From NCBI RefSeq assembly GCF_900109355.1, contig NZ_FOBF01000003.1, positions 558,001 through 622,000 of the forward strand: a stretch of DNA of 64,000 bases, given 5' to 3'. The notes under the pieces were generated by a model. It searched no databases and had not been told where the DNA came from. It saw only the letters and a program-made list of their open reading frames with translations. Within the stretch, counting starts at the first letter, position 1. The number at the start of each line of letters is the position of its first letter. Below, one piece after another: positions 1-9,084 of this stretch. The position numbers and the translations under genes were made by a program. This stretch comes from Nonomuraea pusilla (GTDB lineage: Bacteria; Actinomycetota; Actinomycetes; Streptosporangiales; Streptosporangiaceae).

Positions 1-1321
1 CGCCGGGGACCGGCTGGACGAGGGCGACCACGCTGTGCCCCCACTCCTCGTCGGGGACGCCGATGACGGCCACGTCGGCGACGGCGGGGTGTTCCAGCAG
101 CGCGGCCTCGACCTCGGCCGGGTAGATGTTCACGCCGCCGGACACGATGAGGTCGGTGCGCCTGTCGCACAGGAACAGGTAGCCGTCGGCGTCGAGGTAG
201 CCGATGTCGCCGGGCGTGTACCACTCGCCGCGCATGCTGGCCGCGGTCTTCTCCGGGTCCTTGCGGTACTCGAAGGTGCCCATGCTGGACTTGACGTACA
301 CGAGGCCGGGTTCGCCGGGCGGCAGCTCCTTGCCGTCCTCGTCGAGGACGCACGCCTCGAACATGGGCGAGACCCTGCCCACGGTGCCGGGCCTGTCCAG
401 CCACTCGCGCGGCTTGACGGCGAAGGCGGCGGTGGACTCGGTGGACCCGTAGTACTCGTACAGGACCGGGCCCCACCACTCCATCATCGCCTGCTTGACC
501 GCGACCGGGCAGGGGGCGGCGGTGTGGATGACCTGGCGCAGGCTGGACACGTCGTAGGCGGCCCTGACCTCGGCGGGGAGCTGGAGCATGCGGTGGAACA
601 TGGTCGGGACCATCAGGGCGTTCGTCACCCGGTGCCGCTGGATCAGCTCCAGGACCGTCTCGGGCTCGAACTTCGGCGCGATCACCACGGTGTGGCCGAG
701 GTTCAGCGCGAAGTGGGTGTGCGCGCACGGCGCCGAGTGGTACATGGGCGCGGTGACGAGGTGCACGCCGGGGCCGGGCGCGAGGTCCACGATGTGGCCG
801 AGGAACCGGGCGTGCAGGGGCGCGACCGCCTCGGGCGGGACGCCGGGCAGGGGGCGCTGCACGCCCTTGGGGACCCCGGTGGTGCCGGAGGTGTACCACA
901 TGGCGGCCCCGCAGGTGCGGTCGCCGGGCGGGGTGACGGGCTGCCCGGCGGCCAGCCCCCGGGTGCCGACCTCGGCGCCGGGCACGGGGTTCGCCTCCCC
1001 GGTGACGACGATCTTCGCGTCGCAGTCGCCGAGGATGTAGGCGATCTCGGACGGGGTGAGGTGCCAGTTGACCGGCACGTAGTACAGCCCGATCTGGGCG
1101 GTGGCCATGAGCATGACCACGGCGTCGAGCCCGTTGGGCAGCACGCCCGCGACCACGTCGCCGGTGCCGGCGCCGCGGGCGCGCAGCCCGTGCGACACCT
1201 GGTTGACGCGCGCCAGGAGCTCGCCGTACGTGGTGGCGGAGCCATCGGTGTCGATCACGGCGAGGCGGTCGGGGTCGGCGGCGGCGATGGCGTAGAAGCC
1301 CGGCAGGCCGTCGATGTCCAT
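1..1321 (-). CDS. Acyl-CoA synthetase (AMP-dependent ligase), C-terminus cut by window edge
   Basis: This protein would activate a carboxylic acid with ATP to an acyl-adenylate and then form the acyl-CoA thioester. The reading frame starts at ATG 1321 and runs off the left edge after 440 codons, so the C-terminus is not visible. The adenylate-forming P-loop motif YTSGTTGVPKG lies about one third of the way in (near 890), followed by the conserved GSTEST-like region. The start codon follows the TGA of the upstream acyl-CoA dehydrogenase with no gap, so the three genes from 3561 downwards form one translationally coupled operon for acyl-CoA activation and alpha-beta dehydrogenation. Substrate (fatty acid, sterol side chain or other acid) cannot be told from sequence. 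Confidence 0.9.
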   Translation of the reverse strand, partial: MDIDGLPGFYAIAAADPDRLAVIDTDGSATTYGELLARVNQVSHGLRARGAGTGDVVAGVLPNGLDAVVMLMATAQIGLYYVPVNWHLTPSEIAYILGDCDAKIVVTGEANPVPGAEVGTRGLAAGQPVTPPGDRTCGAAMWYTSGTTGVPKGVQRPLPGVPPEAVAPLHARFLGHIVDLAPGPGVHLVTAPMYHSAPCAHTHFALNLGHTVVIAPKFEPETVLELIQRHRVTNALMVPTMFHRMLQLPAEVRAAYDVSSLRQVIHTAAPCPVAVKQAMMEWWGPVLYEYYGSTESTAAFAVKPREWLDRPGTVGRVSPMFEACVLDEDGKELPPGEPGLVYVKSSMGTFEYRKDPEKTAASMRGEWYTPGDIGYLDADGYLFLCDRRTDLIVSGGVNIYPAEVEAALLEHPAVADVAVIGVPDEEWGHSVVALVQPVPG

Positions 1322-2398
1322 TCACAGCTCCAGGAGTCGGGCGAGGCGGGCTCGGTGGACGCGCGGCGGGCCGAGCAGTACTTCGTCCGCCTTTGCGCGT
1401 TTGTAGTAGAGATGCGCGTCGTGCTCCCATGTGAAACCTATGCCGCCGTGCAGGAGCAGATGATCGCGGGCCACCTCGAAACAGGCCCTGCCCACGTACG
1501 CCTGCGCCAGCGCCGCCGCCCCCGGCAGCTCGTCCGGGGCCTCGTCGGCGGCCCAGGCGGCGTACCTGACGATCGACTCGGCCTGCTCCAGCTTGGCGTG
1601 CATGTCGGCCAGCCGGTGCTTCACCCCCTGGTACGAGCCGATGTACCGGCCGAAGGCGACCCGCACCTTGGCGTAGGCGACGATCGCGTCGAGCGCGGCC
1701 CGCATGACGCCGAGCTGCTCCGCCGCGAGCGCCACGCACAGGAGGTCGGCGACGTCGGGCGCGGGCCCGAGCACCCGCCCCCTGGCGCCGTCCAGCGTGA
1801 CGCCGGCCTGGCCGCGGGTGAGGTCGAGCGTCTCCAGGGGCGTGCGGGTGACACCGGGACCCGTCAGGTCCACCGCCGTCATCACCACGCCGTCCTCCGC
1901 GCCGTCCTCCGCGCCGTCCTCCGTGCCGTCCTCCGCCCGCGCGGGCACGAGCAGCACCGACGCCTCCGCCCCGCCGAGCACCCGCTCCAGCGTGCCGGTC
2001 ACCGCCGCCCCCTCGCCACGCACGCGGGCGGCGACGGCCTGCGACGGTGGCAGCGCGAGCGTGGCGACGGTCCTGCCCTCCGCGACGCCGCCGAGCAGCT
2101 CCTTGTCCGGGGGCATGCGGGTCAGCGCGATCGTGGCGAAGACGGTGGCGAGGAACGGGCCGGGCAGCAGCGCCGCCCCGGTCTCCTCCAGCAGGACCGC
2201 CAGCTCCGCGAAGCCCGCGCCCGCGCCGCCGTGCTCCTCGGGGACGATCAGCCCCGAGGCGCCCAGCTCGCCGTTGAACCGCGCGTACACCCCCGGGTCG
2301 TAGCCCTCGCGGACCTTCGGCAGCGGCGAGGCGGCGCCCAGGAAGGAGCGCACCGCGTCGCGCAGCCCGCGCTGGTCGTCGTCGAGTACGAGCTTCAC
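1322..2398 (-). CDS. Acyl-CoA dehydrogenase, short form (358 aa)
   Basis: This is a flavoprotein of the acyl-CoA dehydrogenase superfamily, expected to introduce an alpha-beta double bond in an acyl-CoA with FAD. The N-terminal helical domain (LDDDQRGLRDAVRSFL), the central beta region and the C-terminal helices (RVAFGRYIGSYQGVKHRLAD, LLLHGGIGFTWEHDAHLYYKR) are recognisable. Its start overlaps the end of the preceding dehydrogenase by 4 bp. In actinobacterial sterol and acyl catabolism, two such adjacent genes often encode the two subunits of one heteromeric enzyme, and that arrangement fits here by inference. A run of acidic EDG(A/T) repeats near residues 155-170 comes from a 12-bp tandem repeat and looks like a lineage-specific loop expansion. 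Confidence 0.9.
   Translation of the reverse strand: MKLVLDDDQRGLRDAVRSFLGAASPLPKVREGYDPGVYARFNGELGASGLIVPEEHGGAGAGFAELAVLLEETGAALLPGPFLATVFATIALTRMPPDKELLGGVAEGRTVATLALPPSQAVAARVRGEGAAVTGTLERVLGGAEASVLLVPARAEDGTEDGAEDGAEDGVVMTAVDLTGPGVTRTPLETLDLTRGQAGVTLDGARGRVLGPAPDVADLLCVALAAEQLGVMRAALDAIVAYAKVRVAFGRYIGSYQGVKHRLADMHAKLEQAESIVRYAAWAADEAPDELPGAAALAQAYVGRACFEVARDHLLLHGGIGFTWEHDAHLYYKRAKADEVLLGPPRVHRARLARLLEL
1889..1936 (+). repeat. 12-bp tandem repeat inside the acyl-CoA dehydrogenase gene
   Basis: Four copies of GCCGTCCTCCGC (one copy ends in T) follow each other without spacers. On the coding minus strand they translate as an in-frame EDGA/EDGT repeat, so length changes here would not break the frame. 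Confidence 0.85.
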
Positions 2399-3561
2399 GC
2401 CTGCGTCCCCACCTTCAGGTCCTTGAACGGCACATCCTTGTCCACCCTCGGCTCGGGCGGCAGGTTCAGCACGCGGTCGCCGACGATGTTGCGCATGATC
2501 TCGTTGGTGCCGCCGCCCAGCGACATGCCGGGCGCCATCGCGATCGCGTACGACAGCGGGTGGTCACCCACCACGGACTCAGGGCCGACCAGCCGGGTGG
2601 CGAGGTCGGCCTGGAACAGCGTGAGCTCGGCCAGCAGCAGCTTGGCGGCGCTGCCGCGCGCCCCCGGGAAGATCCCGGCCCTGGTCTCCTGGGCGAGGCG
2701 CTGGTTGAACAGGGCCAGCGCGCGGGTGCGGATGTGCAGCTCGACCAGCTCGTCCCTGACGATCGGGTCGGAGGTGTCGACCGAGCGGCGCAGCGCCTCG
2801 AACGACGCCGGGTCGTCCTTCTGCCCGCCCATGCCGACGCCCGCCGAGATCGACAGGCGCTCGTGCAGCAGCGTGGTGACGGCCACGCTCCAGCCGTCGT
2901 CGACCTCGCCGACGCGGTGCTCGTCGGGGATCGTCACGTCGTCGAAGAAGATCTCGTTGAAGTGCGCCTTGCCCGACATGTCCCTCAGCGGCCTGACCGT
3001 CACCCCCGGGTGGCGCATGTCCACGACGAACATCGTCAGGCCCCGGTGCTTGGGCACGTCCACGTCGGTGCGGGCCAGCAGCAGGCCCCAGTCGGCGTGC
3101 TGCGCCACCGACGTCCAGACCTTCTGGCCGTTGACCACCCAGGCGTCGCCGTCGCGCACCGCCCGGGTCTGCACGGCGGCCACGTCGCTGCCCGCGTTCG
3201 GCTCGGAGAACAGCTGGCACCAGATCTCCTCGCCGCGCAGCAGCGGCCGTACGAACCTGGCCCGCTGCGCGTCGGTGCCGCGGTCCACCAGGGTCGGCCC
3301 CGTCATGCCGAGCCCGATCGAGAAGACGTAGGTGGGCAGGGAGAACGCGCGCACCTCGGCGGCGAACGCGCGCTCCTCGGCCTGGGTGAGGCCCTGGCCG
3401 CCCCACCGCCGCGGCCAGGTGATGCCGGAGTAGCCGGCGTCGTACAGCCTGGCCATGAAGTCCTTGGCGCGGGCGACCGGGTCGCCGGGGCCCTCCTCGC
3501 CGGAGGGGGCGTTCTCCAGCAGCCACGCCCTCGCGGCACGCCGATACTCGGCAAGGTCCAC
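2395..3561 (-). CDS. Acyl-CoA dehydrogenase, FadE type (388 aa)
   Basis: Full-length acyl-CoA dehydrogenase. Visible landmarks are the N-terminal helical domain (residues 1-110), the flavin-binding stretch WCQLFSEPNAGSDVAAVQTRA, the VNGQKVWTSVAQHADWGLLLART segment, and the C-terminal LGGGTNEIMRNIVGDRVL that contacts FAD and the partner subunit. It is the first gene of the minus-strand operon and overlaps the next dehydrogenase by 4 bp (ATGA). The residue at the usual catalytic Glu position was not assigned with certainty. A heteromeric enzyme with its neighbour is likely but inferred. Confidence 0.92.
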   Translation of the reverse strand: MDLAEYRRAARAWLLENAPSGEEGPGDPVARAKDFMARLYDAGYSGITWPRRWGGQGLTQAEERAFAAEVRAFSLPTYVFSIGLGMTGPTLVDRGTDAQRARFVRPLLRGEEIWCQLFSEPNAGSDVAAVQTRAVRDGDAWVVNGQKVWTSVAQHADWGLLLARTDVDVPKHRGLTMFVVDMRHPGVTVRPLRDMSGKAHFNEIFFDDVTIPDEHRVGEVDDGWSVAVTTLLHERLSISAGVGMGGQKDDPASFEALRRSVDTSDPIVRDELVELHIRTRALALFNQRLAQETRAGIFPGARGSAAKLLLAELTLFQADLATRLVGPESVVGDHPLSYAIAMAPGMSLGGGTNEIMRNIVGDRVLNLPPEPRVDKDVPFKDLKVGTQA

Positions 3562-3741
3562 GTCGCCTCCTCGGTATCAGTGTTCACTTACTCTAACCAG
3601 CGGCCGGAGGCCCGTACAGATCGATGTCCGGGAGGCCGCAGGGGAAGGTTTGGGCGGCGTTTAGTGCGGCTTTGTCGGCGAATCTCCGCGAATTAGGAGC
3701 CCGAGCCCCGCGTGTGATGACCTGATCAGCGGGGGGAAGGT

Positions 3742-5088
3742 TTGAGGAGACGGCGGATCAGATCCGTGCGGGCGCGGCTGACACTGTTCGCCAGCGTCAG
3801 CATGGCGCTGCTCTCCCTGCTGGTCACCGCGTTCGTGCTGTGGGCGGTGCACAACACGGCCGTCGACTACAAGCGCAACCAGGTGCTCAGCACCGCGCTG
3901 CGCGTGGTGCACCTGATCAAGCGCGGCACCCTGCCCCCGGCCCTCACCAGTGACCTGCAGGGCGTGCAGGTGGTCGATCCCTCCGGCCGCGTCAGGTCCT
4001 CGACGCGCAACCTCCTCGGCCAGCCCCGCATCACCAGGATCGAGCCGGACGACGACAACGCCAACCGCTCCACCGAGGTCTGCGGCCTGCGCGTCTTCCC
4101 GGAACAGTGCGAGATCCTCGTCGTCCTGCGCGTCTACCAGAACGACGGCGACTGGCTCGTCTACGCCTTCGACCACATGGTCCCCTGGTACGTCAGCCCC
4201 GCCGTCCTGGCCTTCCTGCTGGCGGGATCGGCCGCGCTGGCGGCGGTGACCGGGATCGGCGTCTCCCACGTCGTGGCGAGGACGCTCGCGCCCGTCGACC
4301 GCATCCGCTCCAGGCTGGCCGAGATCACGGTGGGCGACCAGAGCATGCGCGTGCCCGTGCCCGACACCGACGACGAGATCAGGTCGCTGGCGGTCACCGC
4401 CAACGAGACCCTGGAGCGGCTGGAGCAGGCGATCGAGCAGCAGCGCAGGTTCGCCTCCGACGCCTCGCACGACCTGCGCAGCCCGATCACGGCCATGCGC
4501 GCCCAGCTCGAGGACGCCATGCTCCACCCGGAGGACGCCGACTGGCAGGGGATGGGCGACGAGCTGCTGGCCAGCCTCGACCGGCTCCAGGCCATCGTCA
4601 CCGACCTGCTGACGCTGGCCAAGCTCGACGCGGGCGCGCCCGGCAACCTCGAATCCGTCGACCTGGCCGAGCTGGTGGCCGCCGAGACGTCCAGGCCGCG
4701 GCGCAAGAGGGTGGTGACCAGCCTGCAGCCGGACGTCGTCGTCACGGGCGACAGGCTCCGGCTGGCCCGCCTGCTGACGAACCTGCTCGACAACGCCGAG
4801 CGCCACGCCGAATCGACGATCATCGTCACCGTCAGGAAGAACCACCAGGCGACCCTGGAGGTGCTCGACGACGGGGCCGGCGTCGCTCCCGAGCACCGCG
4901 AGATGGTCTTCAGGCGGTTCACCCGGCTGGACGCGTCCCGCAGCCGCGACGCCGGAGGCACCGGGCTCGGCCTGCCGATCGCGCGCGAGATCGCCGAGCA
5001 CCACGGGGGCACGCTGACCATCGAGGACTCCGACACCGGCGCCCGATTCGTCCTACGAATACCGCTGCGGGAGGAGCGGGTACCATGA
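3742..5088 (+). CDS. HAMP-domain sensor histidine kinase, orphan
   Basis: Two-component membrane sensor of 448 residues. It has an N-terminal transmembrane helix (about residues 12-35), an extracytoplasmic sensor region of about 110 residues with two cysteines, a second helix (about 153-175) and a HAMP linker. The HisKA box FASDASHDLRSPITAMRAQL carries the phospho-acceptor His243. The HATPase domain shows the N box LLTNLLDNAERHA and the G boxes DDGAGV and GTGLGLPIA. The TTG start at 3742 is chosen because GGGGGAAGG sits just upstream. No response regulator gene is adjacent on either side, which is unusual for this family, so its partner must be encoded elsewhere. Confidence 0.92.
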   Translation: MRRRRIRSVRARLTLFASVSMALLSLLVTAFVLWAVHNTAVDYKRNQVLSTALRVVHLIKRGTLPPALTSDLQGVQVVDPSGRVRSSTRNLLGQPRITRIEPDDDNANRSTEVCGLRVFPEQCEILVVLRVYQNDGDWLVYAFDHMVPWYVSPAVLAFLLAGSAALAAVTGIGVSHVVARTLAPVDRIRSRLAEITVGDQSMRVPVPDTDDEIRSLAVTANETLERLEQAIEQQRRFASDASHDLRSPITAMRAQLEDAMLHPEDADWQGMGDELLASLDRLQAIVTDLLTLAKLDAGAPGNLESVDLAELVAAETSRPRRKRVVTSLQPDVVVTGDRLRLARLLTNLLDNAERHAESTIIVTVRKNHQATLEVLDDGAGVAPEHREMVFRRFTRLDASRSRDAGGTGLGLPIAREIAEHHGGTLTIEDSDTGARFVLRIPLREERVP

Positions 5089-5130
5089 TCACGAAAGGCG
5101 GATTTGTCCCGCATATACCTTTGACCAGTA

Positions 5131-5145
5131 GTGAGAGTTACTCAC
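5131..5145. promoter_or_regulatory. Inverted repeat upstream of the TetR gene, possible operator
   Basis: GTGAG-agtta-CTCAC ends one base before the GTG start of the TetR-family gene. TetR regulators commonly repress themselves by binding short palindromes at their own start. The arms are only 5 bp, so this is a weak call. Confidence 0.35.
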
Positions 5146-5146
5146 C

Positions 5147-5746
5147 GTGACAACAGGGTTCAGCCGATTACGGCGCGAGGATTTGCTGAAAACCGCCTGC
5201 GAGGTGATCGCGGCACAAGGATTCGGCCACACCAGGACGCTCGACATCGCCAGAGCGGCAGGCGTGAGCCAGGCCCTGCTCTTCTACCACTTCGAGACCA
5301 AGGAAGGGCTGTTCGCGCAGGCCTTCGGCTACGCGGCCCGGCTCCACCTCGGCACGCTGGAGGACATCGAGCAGGCCGACGGCAGCCCCCTGGAACGGCT
5401 GCGCATCCTGCTCAGACGCTGCTCCCCCGCCGCCGGGGCAGACGGCTGGCGGCTCTGGATCGACGCCTGGGCCGAGGCCATGCGCAGCAGCGAACTGGAG
5501 GAGATCTCCCGCAGGATCGACGCCAGAGGCCGCGCCCTCCTGCTGGACATCATCAGGGAAGGCACCACGACCGGCTGCTTCACCTGCGCCGACCCCGAAG
5601 GCGCGACCTGGCGCATCCTGGCGCTGATCGACGGTCTGGCCATCCAGATGCACGTCCACCCGAAGAGCCTGACCAAGCGCCGCGCCAACGCCCTCGTCCG
5701 CGAGGCGGTGGCCCAGGAGCTCGGAATCACCACCGAAGACCTCTGA
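5147..5746 (+). CDS. TetR-family transcriptional regulator
   Basis: 199-residue repressor. The N-terminal helix-turn-helix is clear (LLKTACEVIAAQGFGHTRTLDIARAAGVSQALLFYHFETKEGLFAQAF, residues about 13-60), followed by an all-helical ligand-binding domain of usual size. The GTG start at 5147 places the HTH at the normal distance from the N-terminus. It lies 58 bp after the sensor kinase gene on the same strand. An inverted repeat ends right before the start codon, consistent with autoregulation. The inducer and targets are unknown; the copper genes about 150 bp downstream are only possible targets. Confidence 0.9.
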   Translation: MTTGFSRLRREDLLKTACEVIAAQGFGHTRTLDIARAAGVSQALLFYHFETKEGLFAQAFGYAARLHLGTLEDIEQADGSPLERLRILLRRCSPAAGADGWRLWIDAWAEAMRSSELEEISRRIDARGRALLLDIIREGTTTGCFTCADPEGATWRILALIDGLAIQMHVHPKSLTKRRANALVREAVAQELGITTEDL

Positions 5747-5896
5747 CCAGGGCTTCCACCTCCGCCCCGGCGCCCTGAGGACCGGCCCGCGCCACCGGAC
5801 CTCCCCCGACCACCCGCACGCCGCACCACGGGCGGACCGGTTCGCCGCAGGTGGCACCATAGACGGGTTCCCAGAAGGCTCGACGGAAGGTGCTCG

Positions 5897-6775
5897 GTGC
5901 GGCGCTTGCTCACGGTCCTGCTGCTCGCCTGTTCGGCTGTGACCTGCTCCGTGGTGGCGGCGGGCACTCCCGCGCTGGCCCACAACGTGCTCGTCGGCAG
6001 CGACCCCAAGGACGGCGCCACCCTGACGGCCGCGCCCGCGCGCGTGACGCTCGTGTTCGACCAGGCGGTGCGCCAGGGGTACGCCCACGTCTCCGTGACC
6101 GGCGCCGACGGCTCGTCCTGGGCCGACGGAGCGGCCGAGGTGGCCGCCGAGCGCGTGTCGGTCAAGGTCGGGGCGCTGCCCGCGGGCGGCCCGTACGTGG
6201 TCGGCTACCGCATCCTGTCATCCGACGGCCACCCCGTGACCGGCAAGATCACATTCACCGTCTCCGCCACCGCCACCAATGCCGCTCCCGCTCCTGGAGA
6301 CCCGGCCCAGCCCGGCTCGGGCGCCCCGTCCCCCGGCGCCGTGAGCGCATCGCCCGGCACCGCACCGGCATCGCCCAGCACCCCGGAGGCGTCACCCGGC
6401 ACTGCGGAGGCGTCGCCCGGCACCGCGGGGGCGTCACCCGGTTCCGCGGAGGCGGGATCGGGCTCTGAAGCGGCGCGGCCGGGGGCGGCCGAGGCCGCCG
6501 AGGCGGCGGCGAACGGCGGCGCGGGCATGGCCGTCGTGTGGATCGTCGGCGCGCTCGTCGTGCTCGCGGCGGGCACGGTCGTGGCCCTCCGCCGCACCCA
6601 ACCGGCCGCGGCCCCCACCGCCGCGCAGACCACCGCACCGGCCACAGCACCGGCCACAGCACCGGCCACAGCACCGGCCACCGTGCCTCCCGCCGCTCCG
6701 CACCCCGAGGACGCCGCCGGGGCCTCCGGTGACGATGGCGGTGCCGGCGGCTCCGGTGAGGGGGTGCGGGCGTGA
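5897..6775 (+). CDS. copC: CopC-domain copper resistance protein with C-terminal membrane anchor
   Basis: Secreted, membrane-tethered copper-binding protein of 292 residues. A signal peptide ends at ...PALA, leaving His29 as the likely first residue of the mature protein, which in CopC proteins helps bind Cu(II). The CopC beta-barrel spans about residues 29-125 and includes a second conserved His in SSDGHPVTGK. A Ser/Pro/Ala/Gly-rich spacer follows, then a transmembrane helix (about 213-233) and a cytoplasmic Ala/Pro/Thr repeat tail. The stop overlaps the copD start by 4 bp (GTGA), so the two are translationally coupled. The GTG start at 5897 gives the complete signal peptide. Confidence 0.9.
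   Translation: MRRLLTVLLLACSAVTCSVVAAGTPALAHNVLVGSDPKDGATLTAAPARVTLVFDQAVRQGYAHVSVTGADGSSWADGAAEVAAERVSVKVGALPAGGPYVVGYRILSSDGHPVTGKITFTVSATATNAAPAPGDPAQPGSGAPSPGAVSASPGTAPASPSTPEASPGTAEASPGTAGASPGSAEAGSGSEAARPGAAEAAEAAANGGAGMAVVWIVGALVVLAAGTVVALRRTQPAAAPTAAQTTAPATAPATAPATAPATVPPAAPHPEDAAGASGDDGGAGGSGEGVRA
6635..6682 (+). repeat. 12-bp tandem repeat in the copC 3' part
   Basis: Four copies of GCACCGGCCACA (the last ends in C) encode a repeated Ala-Pro-Ala-Thr unit in the predicted cytoplasmic tail after the transmembrane helix. Confidence 0.85.
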
Positions 6776-7803
6776 GCGTCGTCGCGTCCGACGTGCGGCA
6801 GCGGCGGGCGGGCGGCGGGGCCGTCGCGGGCGCCTTCGGCGTGTGCGCCGTCGTCGCGGCCGTCACCGCCAGCACGCTCACCGCGCAGGAGGCCGTGCCG
6901 GGCATCGCCATGCCGGGCCCGATGGTGACGTTCGGGCTGCCGCTGGTTCGGGTGCTGCTCGACGTCGCCGCCGTGGCGGTCGTCGGGCTGAGCCTGCTGC
7001 CCAAGCTGCTCGGTTTCGACGATCCCGCACGTACGGAGCCGGTGCTGCGGCGGGTCAGGCCGCTGGCCGTGACCTTCGCATGGGCGTGGGCGATCTGCGC
7101 CCTGCTCACGATCGTGTTCCAGACGGCCGAACTGAACCCGGGCGCCGTGCCGACGTTCGGCATGATCGCCGCGTACGTCGACGGCGTCGGCACCGGGCAG
7201 GGACTCCTGTTCAGCGCGGCGTGCGCACTGGCGGCGGCCGGCATCGGGCTGATGGCGGTGCGGTTCGGCGAGAAGGTGCCGGCCGAACTGCGGGTGATCG
7301 TGGCGCTGTTCGGGCTGCTGCCCATCCCGGTGACCGGGCACGCCGTCGACTCGGTGTGGCACGACCCGATCATGATCTCGATGGAGATCCACGTCATGGG
7401 GTCGGCCCTGTGGACGGGCGGGCTGATCACGACGGTGGCGTTCGTGGGGCGGCACAGGGACCTGCTGGCCGAGGTGCTTCCCCGGTTCTCCAGGCTGGCC
7501 ACGCTCTGCCTGCTGCTGGTGGGGGTGTCGGGCCTGGCCAACGGCCTCGGCACGATGGCGCTCACCCCCGGCGTCGAACTGCCTGGCGCGATCGTGACCA
7601 GCCACTACGGCCTGCTCGTGGTCGCCAAGACCGCGCTGGTGGCGCTGCTGGTGCCGCTGGCGGCGCACATCCGCTTCCGGCTGCTGCCCGCCGTGCGCAG
7701 GGCCGAGGCCACCGCCCTGATCGGCTGGGCGGCGGCCGAGGTGGCCGTGATGGGGCTGGCCTACGGCGTGGCGGTGGCGATCACGCGGGCCTCGATCGGC
7801 TGA
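6772..7803 (+). CDS. copD: CopD-family copper transport membrane protein
   Basis: Integral membrane protein of 343 residues with about eight hydrophobic helices, matching the CopD/YcnJ copper-import family that works with periplasmic CopC. Conserved histidines and methionines lie in helices (VTGHAVDSVWHD, MISMEIHVMGSALWTGGL, SHYGLLVVAKTALV). It overlaps copC by 4 bp upstream. Its 3' end overlaps the 3' end of the convergent membrane gene by 43 bp. The direction of copper movement is inferred from family knowledge only. Confidence 0.88.
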   Translation: MSVVASDVRQRRAGGGAVAGAFGVCAVVAAVTASTLTAQEAVPGIAMPGPMVTFGLPLVRVLLDVAAVAVVGLSLLPKLLGFDDPARTEPVLRRVRPLAVTFAWAWAICALLTIVFQTAELNPGAVPTFGMIAAYVDGVGTGQGLLFSAACALAAAGIGLMAVRFGEKVPAELRVIVALFGLLPIPVTGHAVDSVWHDPIMISMEIHVMGSALWTGGLITTVAFVGRHRDLLAEVLPRFSRLATLCLLLVGVSGLANGLGTMALTPGVELPGAIVTSHYGLLVVAKTALVALLVPLAAHIRFRLLPAVRRAEATALIGWAAAEVAVMGLAYGVAVAITRASIG

Positions 7804-8939
7804 AGCCCGCGCCTGGCGGCGAGCCATTCGACGGTGAGCCAGACGGCCATCAGGCCCAGCCCCGCCCACAGGGCCGACGCGGGGACGAGGGGCGGCGCGC
7901 CGAGGAGCCCGTTCTGGCCCTTGACGGCGCCGTACAGGTGGCCCAGGAGCACGCTCTGCGCGGCCAGCGCGCCGTACGCGACCGCCGTGACCCCCGCCGC
8001 GCCGAGCACGGCGCGGGCGGCGGGCATCCTGACGAGGAACGCGACGTCCACCACCAGGCCGCACGCCACCAGGAAGAACGGCACCGCCGACGGCGGGAAG
8101 CCGGTGAAGGTGAGCAGCGGCCAGATCAGCGTGCGGAAGCCGACGTACGCGCCGGCGACGAGCGTGGCGGCGCCGAACCTGCCGATCATCAACCGGGCCG
8201 CCACCAGCACCGACGCCCCCACGACCACGGCGTAGACCGGGTAGAGGTAGTCGGGCACGGGCAGGGCGAAGCCGACCATCATGACGCGGTCGACGGGACG
8301 GCCCATCTGGTCGGCGGCGAACTGGAGCAGGATCGGCTCGGCGTACGTGGCGTGGTTGTCCCACGCGCCGATCGACAGCACGCCGTACTCCTGGTGCTGC
8401 TCCGGGAAGTGCACGTTCTCCAGGAAGAACGCGAAGAGCGCGCCGAGCACGACCGTGCGCTCGCGCCCCGGCGGCGCGCCCATGAACCAGCCGCGGACCA
8501 CCCCCGCGATCATGAAGAACGTGCCGAGGTACAGCATCATGTGGGACGGGCTCCACGAGGTGATGTCGAGCCCGTTGACGCGGTGGTTGATCAGGTCGAG
8601 CGGCACCGCGACCAGGAACACGCCGGTGCCCCACTGGATGAGCCTGAGCGCGATCTTGTCGACGCCGTAGCCGGTGTAGCCGTGGATCACGGTGAGGGCG
8701 ACGACGAGGGCGGTGCCCGCGGAGTTGAGCAGGTGGGGCGGGGCGAGGTCGTCGCGCAGCCACTTGAAGTGCCACGAGACGTCCCAGGCCGAGCCGAGCA
8801 GCTTGAGCGTGAGCGCCACCAGCCACCCCAGGTAGAGGACCCTGAACAGGTCCTGCGGCGTTTCGCGCCCGGCCTGTCCCCTGGTCCAGTACGGCAGGGC
8901 CCAGGCGGCGGCCCTCTTGACGGTTGCGGGAGGCTTCAC
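7761..8939 (-). CDS. Polytopic membrane protein of unknown function next to copC-copD
   Basis: Protein of 392 residues with roughly nine to ten hydrophobic helices. Histidine-containing motifs such as SWHFKWLRD, WSPSHMMLYLG and ENVHFPEQHQEYG lie near membrane boundaries and could bind metal or haem; this is inference. I do not recognise a named family with confidence. It is convergent with copD and their coding ends overlap by 43 bp. A role in copper or redox metabolism is suggested only by position and His content. Confidence 0.75.
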   Translation of the reverse strand: MKPPATVKRAAAWALPYWTRGQAGRETPQDLFRVLYLGWLVALTLKLLGSAWDVSWHFKWLRDDLAPPHLLNSAGTALVVALTVIHGYTGYGVDKIALRLIQWGTGVFLVAVPLDLINHRVNGLDITSWSPSHMMLYLGTFFMIAGVVRGWFMGAPPGRERTVVLGALFAFFLENVHFPEQHQEYGVLSIGAWDNHATYAEPILLQFAADQMGRPVDRVMMVGFALPVPDYLYPVYAVVVGASVLVAARLMIGRFGAATLVAGAYVGFRTLIWPLLTFTGFPPSAVPFFLVACGLVVDVAFLVRMPAARAVLGAAGVTAVAYGALAAQSVLLGHLYGAVKGQNGLLGAPPLVPASALWAGLGLMAVWLTVEWLAARRGLQPIEARVIATATP

Positions 8940-9084
8940 GGGAGGAAATCTTACGGTCCCCGCGGACCAGCGCCCCAGACGCGCCGAACGCCTGACATGG
9001 GCTCTTCGCCACGCTCCCGCCCGGCGACCCGACGACGAGGGCCCGGCCCGCGAGGAGCCCGACCGGCTTCAGGGAGGGCCGGGT

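Noticed and set aside
35..3331. 1098-codon plus-strand open frame across the acyl-CoA operon
   Set aside because: It is antisense to three well-recognised genes, has shadow composition and no start signal.
6205..9012. 935-codon minus-strand frame opposite copC-copD
   Set aside because: The sequence is Arg/Gly/His/Pro-rich noise antisense to copC and copD, whose domains are clear.
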